Source: Lewinella sp. IMCC34191
Lineage (GTDB): Bacteria > Bacteroidota > Bacteroidia > Chitinophagales > Saprospiraceae
Assembly: GCF_003390935.1 (NCBI RefSeq)
Contig: NZ_QNQZ01000001.1
Location: forward strand, 310,001 to 374,000
DNA length: 64,000 bases
Direction of reading: 5' to 3'
In this document: positions 47,363-54,091 of the stretch, one piece after another
How the letters are laid out: the number at the start of each line of letters is the position of its first letter
How positions within the stretch are numbered: the stretch's first letter is position 1
Translations under genes and position numbers: made by a program
Notes under the pieces: generated by a model
The model's input: the letters and a program-made list of their open reading frames with translations, nothing else
Told to the model about the DNA's origin: nothing
The model's database searches: none

Positions 47363-48412
47363 TCAAGCGGCCGTTGGAGAAGGCAGGGTGGAAAGAAAGG
47401 CCAGCGTATCGACGCCATCGGCATAATCGGCTAGTGCCGGCGACTGGGCCTCCCCGAAGTCGAAGGTTTTTTCGGGCAGCAGACCAGGAGTGGCAACTAC
47501 TAATTGTATTTCCTCCCGCCGTTGGCTCAATTCCTGCGCTACGTCGCCCAAATCCTTGTATGTCGAATAAAAGATCCCCGCGATGTGACTGGCGATCGCT
47601 TCGTCTTCCCGCACGATAACGGCACCGGTATACCGGAAAGCTTCCTTATTGAGCGTCAGCAGCGCGAAATTGTAGTCGAAGTTGTTTTTCCACTTGGTAT
47701 GGTTCTGCAACGTCTTCCATTCGTGTAGCACATCCATAAGTGGACCGAAGTCGTAGCCCTCGGGCACGTAAAGTTTAGACACGTTACGGCATCCCAGGCC
47801 GTAGTAGGCGAATATGTCCCGTCCAAGCCGGCGCAGGTCGTCCGTGCTTTCCTTGCCGGTCAGGACGGCCACGGCGTTCCGGTTGCGCCGGATGATGTGC
47901 GGGTACTTGCCGAAGTAGGCTTCGAAGTATCGCGAGCTGTTGTTGCTGCCCGTAGCGATAATGGCGTCGAAACCGGCCAGCTTCTCTACGATCTCGAAAT
48001 AGGGTAGGGTGGCGGCATCGATAGCACTGAGCAGTCGAAGGAGGTAGGGAAGAACGTAAGGGTCCTTGCTACTGAGTTTGATCTGCGCGCGGTGGCCGGC
48101 TACGAAAACGGCAATAATATCGTGCATGCCGACGAGCGGGATATTCCCCGCGAGCACCAGCCCGACGGTTTGATTCGGGCGGCGGAGCGCAGGTTTAGCG
48201 AGCGTCGGATAATCCGCGGCCCAATCCCGGAGCTTGTCTCCATTCAAGAACTGATCCAGAATGGCTCTGAGCGCTTCTTGCTGCGCCTCCATGGTAAACC
48301 AGCCGTTATTGAATTCGGTCCGCTTCATCAGGGCGTGTAGGAACTCGTCGTCACCGGATTTCAGTTTTTGGCCGAGTTGGTCTAAGGCGGCTATTCGTTG
48401 GTCAAGCGTCAT
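47363..48412 (-). CDS. Acyl-CoA reductase (LuxC-like)
   Basis: A protein of about 349 residues of the LuxC/acyl-CoA reductase family, an aldehyde-dehydrogenase relative that reduces acyl-CoA or acyl-protein to aldehyde with NADPH. The probable catalytic Cys is in GLGCRNVSKLYVPEGYDF near residue 218, and VGLVLAGNIPLVGMHDIIAVFVAGH (near residue 84) is typical. ATG at 48412 gives MTLDQRIAALDQLG; the upstream frame adds 18 residues without support. In related genomes this gene often sits beside a ferredoxin gene, which is not here. An exact copy of the dispersed 15-mer is at 48179. Confidence 0.85.
   Translation of the reverse strand: MTLDQRIAALDQLGQKLKSGDDEFLHALMKRTEFNNGWFTMEAQQEALRAILDQFLNGDKLRDWAADYPTLAKPALRRPNQTVGLVLAGNIPLVGMHDIIAVFVAGHRAQIKLSSKDPYVLPYLLRLLSAIDAATLPYFEIVEKLAGFDAIIATGSNNSSRYFEAYFGKYPHIIRRNRNAVAVLTGKESTDDLRRLGRDIFAYYGLGCRNVSKLYVPEGYDFGPLMDVLHEWKTLQNHTKWKNNFDYNFALLTLNKEAFRYTGAVIVREDEAIASHIAGIFYSTYKDLGDVAQELSQRREEIQLVVATPGLLPEKTFDFGEAQSPALADYADGVDTLAFLSTLPSPTAA
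48179..48193 (-). repeat. Dispersed 15-mer, exact copy
   Basis: Exact copy in the sense direction of the minus-strand acyl-CoA reductase gene, coding PALRRP. Confidence 0.8.
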
Positions 48413-48553
48413 GCGCGGTTGGATATTTGGGGCGGTCGGGCCGGACAAAAGCGTCCGGCCGTGCAATGGGTACGCCCGAAGAAAAGGTTAGGTTCAGACC
48501 GCGTGGCGACGGTTTGTTTACCGCGTATATCCACCATATCGAGTTATTTACCC

Positions 48554-48561
48554 TACTTTTG
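48554..48561 (+). promoter_or_regulatory. Candidate -7 box upstream of the T9SS cargo gene
   Basis: TACTTTTG is an exact TAnnTTTG match, but it lies about 333 bases before the start and has no clear TTTG at the -33 spacing. A closer promoter may exist. Confidence 0.35.
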
Positions 48562-48735
48562 CCCCCGACACTATTTGTAACAACAACATACGCGACCCTT
48601 CCATCGACAATTCGCGACCCTATTGGTCCGGTAAATCCTTCCGCTTATTCGGGAGATCGAGTGGGTGGGTGCCTAATTTGCCTCGCCCACGAGAAACTAC
48701 CAAGATAACCGATTGGCATAGCTGCTACTAATCAA

Positions 48736-48764
48736 CCAACGGGCCGGAAACGGCAGTCGGTTGG
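48736..48764 (+). other. Stem-loop in the leader of the T9SS cargo gene
   Basis: CCAAC pairs with GTTGG, and an inner GCCG-GAAA-CGGC stem closes with a GAAA tetraloop; an uneven internal loop separates the two. It is followed by CTTATTTAG. It could be an attenuator, an RNA-stability element or a weak terminator. Confidence 0.4.
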
Positions 48765-48893
48765 CTTATTTAGCGCCATGTTATCGACTTTCGGATTGAA
48801 TCACTAGTATTTGTTAATTGCTTTCGCTTTTCAAGACTTAATCACCTTCCAAATATCTCAAGCTTATCAGCTTAACCCTAAATCTTGCCTGAC

Positions 48894-50288
48894 ATGATGA
48901 ACTTTAACTCGTATACAAATCGGGTTTTCCCGATTTTCCTTTTTATCGCGCTCTTCTCCTCTTTCGCCCTGCTGGCCAAGAGCGAAGGCGCTACCGCCGT
49001 TCCCTTTGCCGCCTACATGGAGGCAGAGTGCGCCACCGTCGGTGAAAACTGGCTGACCGAAGAAAGTGAAGAAGCCTCCAACGGATCTTACGTCGTCATC
49101 GGCGAGAATCTCCGTAGTGTAGATGTCGTTCCCGATGACGTTCCGGCCAATTACGTACGCTTTACCCTGAACGTCCAGGAAATGGACGAGTACTTTATCT
49201 GGGGACGCGTTGAAGGACAAGCTCCCGACAACGACTCGTTCTGGGTCCGCGTTAACGGTGGCGATTGGGTTCGCTGGAGCCGCCGCGTAGGGGACGAGGA
49301 TGGCTGGGCCTGGCGCCAGATCACCAACAGCCCCTATACCGTAGAAGCCGGTGAAATGACCATCGACTTCGCCTACCGCGAACGGAACACCAAGCTCGAC
49401 AAAATCCTGGTGACCACCCTGAATATCACCCCCACCGGTATTGATCAACCCGCCTTCAACTGTGGCGATCAGACCGACTGCGAACGTAACCCGGAAGCCT
49501 GCGCCGATCAGGTCTGGATCGAAGGTGAATGCGGTGACCTCGGCAGCGAATGGAGCTACCAGAAGAACGCCAACGTCTCCAATGGAGGCTACGTGGTCAG
49601 CCGCCTGGCCGCTAACATCACCGAACCCGCGGGTACGGGACTCCCCGGACAGATCACCTACACCACGAAGGAGATCAGTGCCGGCACCTACTACCTGAAC
49701 TTCCTGATGAACGCCCGCGGCGACGACAGCAACTCTTTCTGGGTCAAGGTTGACGACAATCCCTGGATCAACTTCGGTACGGAACTCGACGATGACGATT
49801 CCACCCTCCTTACCGATGGTTTTGAATGGAAGCGCGTAAGAGCTGAAGGCGACTCCACGAAATTTGAACTCGAAGCCGGTTTCCACACGATCTACGTAGC
49901 CCGCCGCGAATCCGGCGCCTACCTGGATAAAATCTTCATGAGCCAGAAGGATACCCTTCCCACCCAATTCGGAAGCTACGTCCTCGGCTGTATGGAAAAT
50001 GAAGCTACGCCCGTACGTCCGTCGCTGGATATGGAAGCAAGCCTCGAAGTGTACCCGAACCCCGTCGCTGAGCGCCTGACCTTCAGCATGACTACGGACG
50101 AGGTTAGCGGACGCGTGGAAGCCGCCGTATTCGACTTCTCCGGCCGCCGGATGCAGGTTCGCGCCTTCGATAAAGGTAACCGTACCCTGACCGACGATCT
50201 CGACGTGTCTAACCTGCCGAAGGGCGTTTACCAGCTCGTACTGACCTCCGAACGGGGTGTCGTGAGCCGCAACTTTGTAAAGCTGTAA
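48894..50288 (+). CDS. Secreted protein with tandem carbohydrate-binding-like domains and T9SS sorting domain
   Basis: A protein of about 464 residues exported to the cell surface. A signal peptide (FPIFLFIALFSSFALLAKS) is followed by two similar beta-sandwich units. The first starts at AAYMEAECATVGENW and the second, near residue 200, at QVWIEGECGDLGSEW; both contain W-V-R/K-V-N/D-x-x-x-W and LDKI elements, as in CBM6/35-like modules. The last 75 residues (SLEVYPNPVAERLTFSM... LPKGVYQLVLTSERG) are a type A T9SS C-terminal signal. No catalytic domain is seen. ATG 48894 or 48897 is more likely than TTG 48885. Confidence 0.85.
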   Translation: MMNFNSYTNRVFPIFLFIALFSSFALLAKSEGATAVPFAAYMEAECATVGENWLTEESEEASNGSYVVIGENLRSVDVVPDDVPANYVRFTLNVQEMDEYFIWGRVEGQAPDNDSFWVRVNGGDWVRWSRRVGDEDGWAWRQITNSPYTVEAGEMTIDFAYRERNTKLDKILVTTLNITPTGIDQPAFNCGDQTDCERNPEACADQVWIEGECGDLGSEWSYQKNANVSNGGYVVSRLAANITEPAGTGLPGQITYTTKEISAGTYYLNFLMNARGDDSNSFWVKVDDNPWINFGTELDDDDSTLLTDGFEWKRVRAEGDSTKFELEAGFHTIYVARRESGAYLDKIFMSQKDTLPTQFGSYVLGCMENEATPVRPSLDMEASLEVYPNPVAERLTFSMTTDEVSGRVEAAVFDFSGRRMQVRAFDKGNRTLTDDLDVSNLPKGVYQLVLTSERGVVSRNFVKL

Positions 50289-50292
50289 TTAA

Positions 50293-50805
50293 TTACCTCC
50301 CCTCCGCCGCCAAACGGCGCAGGAGGCTAATATTTCGCTCCGGAATCGCATCGACATCCGGATAGCCGGCAACCGCTTCCGCCACCCCTTCGACCCGCAA
50401 CAACTGCAGGACGGGGTGGGGGGAGCGGTTTGTTGTATTGGCCGGGTCCTCCGGCTCAAGCCCCGCGAAACAATAGTCGGGGTGGAAATGCGCCAGCTGG
50501 ACCAAAGACTCCGCCCCGGAACTGGCCAGTACCTCTTCTATCTCCTCCACGAAGTCGAGAAAATCCGGGAAATAATTTAATGTTTCCGGGAAAACGATTA
50601 GCTCGGTTTCTACGGATTCCCGGGGCTCCCCGACCAAATTTTGGATGCGGCCCATGCTCCAGTAAAATGCTTCCTCGGCGGTTTCCGCCGGACATTGCTC
50701 GTAACGGACCCTCCCCTCCCGTAGGGGACGGGCGGCAAAGGGGCAGAGCCCTAACCGCACCACGAAGTTCTCCACCCACTGCCGGGTTGCTTCCCGCGAA
50801 TTCAA
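50293..50805 (-). CDS. DUF1415 family protein
   Basis: A 170-residue protein matching DUF1415. The start WVENFVVRLGLCPFAARP and the segments LIVFPETLNYFPDFLDFVEEIE and VQLAHFHPDYCFAG are family hallmarks. The conserved Cys and His suggest a metal or redox site, but no function is known. Its start overlaps the RluD stop by 4 bases, so the two are coupled. It converges with the T9SS cargo gene. Confidence 0.88.
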   Translation of the reverse strand: MNSREATRQWVENFVVRLGLCPFAARPLREGRVRYEQCPAETAEEAFYWSMGRIQNLVGEPRESVETELIVFPETLNYFPDFLDFVEEIEEVLASSGAESLVQLAHFHPDYCFAGLEPEDPANTTNRSPHPVLQLLRVEGVAEAVAGYPDVDAIPERNISLLRRLAAEGR

Positions 50806-51851
50806 GGTTCCAGTTGGTTGTTGGCCCTCCGGTGATCCACGTAGTGGTGCCAGCGGTCCAGGCAGCTTTGCATGTCCTCTGGTAATTCGCTGTCGAAGTG
50901 GACGTACTCACGGCTTACCGGATGGATAAAGCCGATACTCTTGGCGTGCAGCGCCTGCCGGGGGCAGAGGGCAAAGCAGCGCTCTACGAAGGTTTTGAAT
51001 TTGCTGTAGACGGTCCCCTTGACGATCCGGTCGCCGCCGTACTTTTCATCCGAAAATACCGGGTGGCCGAGACTGCCCATGTGTACACGGATCTGGTGCG
51101 TCCGGCCGGTTTCGAGCTTGAGCTCGCACAGACTGACGTAGTACATATCGGAGAGTGTCCGGTAGTGCGTGATGGCGACCTTACCCTCGTCTTCGTCGAA
51201 GACGGTATACTTCTGCCGGAAGCGGGGGTGGCGGCCGATATTCCGTTCGATCGTACCGTCGGGCGGCTCCGGTGCTCCCCAGACGATCGCCTGGTAGGTC
51301 CGGTCGATGCTGTGGTCGAAAAACTGACGCGCCAGGAAAGACATGGCGCTTTCCGTCTTGGCGATGACGAGCAACCCCGAGGTGTCTTTGTCGATGCGGT
51401 GAACGAGGCCGACGCGGTCGTTGTCGTTCCCCGGCAGCACGGGGATGTCGGTATCGGAAAGGTAGTGCGCCAGGGCGTTCACCAGCGTGCCGTCGGGGTT
51501 GCCCACTCCGGGGTGGACGACCATGCCGGGGGGCTTGTGGACGATAAGGATGGCCTCGTCCTCGTAGCGAATGTCGAGGGGAATATCCTGGGGCACGATT
51601 CCGTCGGGTCGGTCGCCGTGCCGGGGGATGACAATCGAGATCAATTCCCCCGGGGAAAGTTTATGATTGGGTTTGACGGGCTGCCCGTCCACCAGGATGC
51701 TTCCGGACCGGATGCCGTTCTGAACGCGATTGCGGCTGACCCGGGGGAGCTTGTCGGTCACGAATTTATCGATCCGCACCGCTTTCTGCTTCGGATCTAC
51801 GAGAATCTCTTGAACCTCGTACATTTCCTCCTGTTCGTCTTCCTCTTCCAT
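50802..51851 (-). CDS. rluD: RluA/RluD-family 23S rRNA pseudouridine synthase
   Basis: A protein of about 349 residues that converts uridines in large-subunit rRNA to pseudouridine. An S4 RNA-binding domain (VRIDKFVTDKLPRVSRNRVQNGIRSG, residues 25-85) precedes the catalytic domain, with the catalytic Asp in GLVHRIDKDTSGLLVIAK near residue 156 and GRTHQIRVHMGSLGHPV near 244. RluD is the best match in the RluA/C/D group. The first ATG (51851) lies 4 bases after a perfect -7 box, so ATG 51824, with a ribosome-site-like GGAGGA before it, is a real alternative. Confidence 0.88.
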   Translation of the reverse strand: MEEEDEQEEMYEVQEILVDPKQKAVRIDKFVTDKLPRVSRNRVQNGIRSGSILVDGQPVKPNHKLSPGELISIVIPRHGDRPDGIVPQDIPLDIRYEDEAILIVHKPPGMVVHPGVGNPDGTLVNALAHYLSDTDIPVLPGNDNDRVGLVHRIDKDTSGLLVIAKTESAMSFLARQFFDHSIDRTYQAIVWGAPEPPDGTIERNIGRHPRFRQKYTVFDEDEGKVAITHYRTLSDMYYVSLCELKLETGRTHQIRVHMGSLGHPVFSDEKYGGDRIVKGTVYSKFKTFVERCFALCPRQALHAKSIGFIHPVSREYVHFDSELPEDMQSCLDRWHHYVDHRRANNQLEP

Positions 51852-51855
51852 GTCG

Positions 51856-51863
51856 CAAAGGTA
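51856..51863 (-). promoter_or_regulatory. -7 box for rluD
   Basis: TACCTTTG on the minus strand (CAAAGGTA on plus), a perfect TAnnTTTG match ending 4 bases before the first ATG of rluD. It favours a start at the second ATG, 51824, or a leaderless message. Confidence 0.6.
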
Positions 51864-51952
51864 GCTTCGCGCGAAGGACCTACGGCATGGCTCGAACTGT
51901 GGGCAGCATGCCTTAACTTAGTGCATTTGCCAGTATCTCATTTTAGTAATCA

Positions 51953-51976
51953 CTTTTGGTAGCAATCTACCCAAAG
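51953..51976 (+). promoter_or_regulatory. Stem-loop in the leader of the Cys/Met PLP gene
   Basis: CTTTTGGTAG and CTACCCAAAG form a 10-base stem with one mismatch and a CAAT loop, ending 16 bases before the ATG at 51993. Such a hairpin could hide the ribosome site. I see no SAM-riboswitch-like arrangement. Confidence 0.4.
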
Positions 51977-51992
51977 CGCACCCACTACAAGC

Positions 51993-53174
51993 ATGAAACT
52001 AGCCAGCTTTTCCGTTAAGGATCCCCGGCTTACCCAACGAAATCCGCCCCACCAGGTACCCCTGGTAGCCGCTTCCAGCTTCGTTTTCGATTCCATAGAG
52101 CAGGGTATCAATATTTTCGACGGCGTGGAGGCCGGACACATCTACGGACGCTTCGGCAATCCAACCGTGGACGCCGCGGCCGACAAGATCGCGCAGCTGG
52201 AAGGCTTCGGCGGAGACTTCGAAACCTATGGGCTCTTCTGTGCCAGCGGCATGGCGGCCATTTCGACGGTCCTCCTCGGGCTTTGCGAAACCGGCGATAC
52301 CATCCTGACGCAGGAAGACCTGTACGGCGGCACCAGTTCCCTGATCGATACCCTGGCACCGCGTGGCATTAGCCGCGTGACCGCCGATCTGCGCGACAGT
52401 GAACGATTAGAGGACAAACTTGCCGAAAACGAAGGTTTTTGCATCGTCTACGTAGAGACCCCGAGTAATCCTACGCTCCGCTGTACGGACCTGGACTACC
52501 TGGCCGATCTTACCCACCACTACGGCGCCCTGTTGATCGTCGACAATACCTTCGCTACGCCGGTAGTACAGCAACCCCTGCTATCGGGTGCCGATATCGT
52601 CATCCACAGCACGACCAAGTACCTAAATGGACACGGTACCGGCGTGGCCGGTGCCATCGTTTGCCGGGACAAAGACCTGCTCGAACAAAAGTTTCGACCA
52701 ATTTACCAGCTGTACGGGGGGTCGGGTAACCCCTGGGATGCCTGGTTGGTTTTGAACGGCCTGAAGACCCTTCCCCTGCGTATGGAACGCCACTCCCGTA
52801 ACGCCGCCGCGGTAACCCACTACCTGCTGGAGCATTCGCGCGTAAAATCCGTCAACTACCCCGGTATTCCCGGCCACCCCGACTGCAGTGCCATCGACAA
52901 GCAGATGAAGTTGCACGGCGGTATGCTGAGCTTCGAGCTTGAAGGAGGGATCGACCAGGCCAAGGCCTTCATGAACCGGCTGAAGTTCTGCACCCTCACC
53001 CCGACGCTGGGGGACGTGGACAGCCTGGTGCTTCATCCCGCCACCATGAGCCACCGGAGCATTCCGCGGGAAATACGGCTCCGCAACGGCATTACCGACG
53101 GCCTCATCCGGCTTAGCGTAGGCATCGAGGACGTTGGGGACATTATCGCGGATCTGGAGCAGGCTATCGGGTAA
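51993..53174 (+). CDS. Cys/Met metabolism PLP enzyme (methionine gamma-lyase or cystathionine gamma-synthase type)
   Basis: A 393-residue PLP enzyme of the trans-sulfuration family. The Tyr in GHIYGRFGNPTVDAA, CASGMAAIS near residue 85, the cofactor Asp in LLIVDNTFATP near 181 and the PLP Lys in HSTTKYLNGHGTG near 208 are conserved. The C-terminus has LVLHPATMSHRSIPREIRLRNGITDGLIRLSVGIED. Methionine gamma-lyase, cystathionine gamma-synthase and gamma-lyase cannot be told apart by eye; NGHGTGVAG resembles the gamma-lyase side. It is preceded by a leader hairpin. Confidence 0.9.
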   Translation: MKLASFSVKDPRLTQRNPPHQVPLVAASSFVFDSIEQGINIFDGVEAGHIYGRFGNPTVDAAADKIAQLEGFGGDFETYGLFCASGMAAISTVLLGLCETGDTILTQEDLYGGTSSLIDTLAPRGISRVTADLRDSERLEDKLAENEGFCIVYVETPSNPTLRCTDLDYLADLTHHYGALLIVDNTFATPVVQQPLLSGADIVIHSTTKYLNGHGTGVAGAIVCRDKDLLEQKFRPIYQLYGGSGNPWDAWLVLNGLKTLPLRMERHSRNAAAVTHYLLEHSRVKSVNYPGIPGHPDCSAIDKQMKLHGGMLSFELEGGIDQAKAFMNRLKFCTLTPTLGDVDSLVLHPATMSHRSIPREIRLRNGITDGLIRLSVGIEDVGDIIADLEQAIG

Positions 53175-53203
53175 TACGCCCGGGCAGTTCTCGTTAGTAA
53201 GTA

Positions 53204-54001
53204 GTGAGATATCCAACTTCCCATAACCCTTACCCGCCGCTTCGCATCATCAAAATTTGGGTTATTTCGATCGCGCTTTTGGTGCCCGGTGCCGCGATGG
53301 CTCAGTTTACCGGATCCGATTTGGAGCTGGCGGCCGGGGCGGTTAACCCGTTTGGTACGGGCGCGGGATCCGGTCCGGCGGCCACCATCTCGCTTAATCA
53401 CGGTTATACCCTTTACCGTCGCCTGTACGGACGCGTTGGCTTGGGAATAGGATACCGTAATTACGTAGTCAATGATGAAGAGGCGCTAATTGTCGATGGA
53501 GAAGCCCAGCGCTTTCGTCGCCACCTGGAATTCAAGGAGTTCGGAGGCCGGGCCTCCGCCGCGCTTGGCGTAGCGTTGGGTAAGTGGTCCGTAGAACTAG
53601 GACTGGCCTACCTGCGGCTCCTCTATCTCAACTCCAGAATTACGACGGCTACCTACCACGACAACGGCCAGCAAATATCGGAGCCCTACACGGAAGTTCT
53701 GCCCTATCGGACAATGGTACCCGACAAATACGAAGGATCATATCACAACAGACTTCACACCAACTGGCTCGGCCATGCCGCCCTAAACCGCCAGTTGACG
53801 CCCAACCTCTTCGTAGGTCTGCGCTACGCCCTCCACACAAGACGGCCAGTATTCGTGCATACTAATGACTTTGAGTGCGATTCGAGCGACCCCGACGATT
53901 CCTGCGATCGCATTCCCCGTTTCAGCCGGCAAATACCCGCCAGGCTTGGATCCGTTACCCTCTCCGTACGCTACCGCTTCGCCAAAAGACGCAACGACTA
54001 A
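53204..54001 (+). CDS. Secreted outer-membrane beta-barrel protein
   Basis: A protein of about 265 residues with a signal peptide (IIKIWVISIALLVPGAAMAQ) and a beta-rich body ending in GSVTLSVRYRFAKRRND. The pattern of alternating strands with a YRF near the C-terminus suits a small outer-membrane barrel. A hydrophilic loop with two Cys in ECDSSDPDDSCDR near residue 227 could form a disulfide. The start is GTG at 53204 and is not certain. A degenerate octamer array begins at its stop codon. Confidence 0.65.
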   Translation: MRYPTSHNPYPPLRIIKIWVISIALLVPGAAMAQFTGSDLELAAGAVNPFGTGAGSGPAATISLNHGYTLYRRLYGRVGLGIGYRNYVVNDEEALIVDGEAQRFRRHLEFKEFGGRASAALGVALGKWSVELGLAYLRLLYLNSRITTATYHDNGQQISEPYTEVLPYRTMVPDKYEGSYHNRLHTNWLGHAALNRQLTPNLFVGLRYALHTRRPVFVHTNDFECDSSDPDDSCDRIPRFSRQIPARLGSVTLSVRYRFAKRRND

Positions 54002-54042
54002 CCGACTAAAGAACTAGCAGAGTAACGAACGAGCAGACTAAA
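53995..54042. repeat. Degenerate tandem octamer array before valS
   Basis: Six consecutive octamers run CGACTAAC, CGACTAAA, GAACTAGC, AGAGTAAC, GAACGAGC, AGACTAAA with no break. The first overlaps the stop of the barrel gene. The consensus is roughly (C/A/G)GACTAA(A/C). It lies 23 bases before the valS -7 box. Confidence 0.55.
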
Positions 54043-54064
54043 ACACCAAGCCCTACACATCCGC

Positions 54065-54072
54065 TATCTTTG
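54065..54072 (+). promoter_or_regulatory. -7 box for valS
   Basis: TATCTTTG is an exact TAnnTTTG match 19 bases before the valS ATG at 54092. No clear TTTG is present at the -33 position. Confidence 0.6.
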
Positions 54073-54091
54073 TGCGCCAAAGCCGAATGAC

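Larger units (their letters stand above)
48413..48893. other. Intergenic region upstream of the T9SS cargo gene
   Basis: It holds a perfect -7 box TACTTTTG at 48554-48561 on the plus strand, about 330 bases before the next start, and a stem-loop at 48736-48764. A 93-codon plus frame at 48427-48708 overlaps the reductase start and looks spurious. If the box is used, the message has a long structured leader. Confidence 0.5.

Noticed and set aside
48427-48708. 93-codon plus-strand frame upstream of the T9SS cargo gene
   Set aside because: It overlaps no conserved sequence, begins just outside the reductase start and has an unlikely composition.
50301-50330. CTCCGCCGCC at the DUF1415 3' end as a repeat copy
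   Set aside because: Only the GC-rich core matches; the rest diverges.
51852-51992. SAM or cobalamin riboswitch before the Cys/Met PLP gene
   Set aside because: Only one simple hairpin and a weaker GGCATG/CATGCC pair are visible; no multi-stem core or conserved riboswitch sequence is seen.
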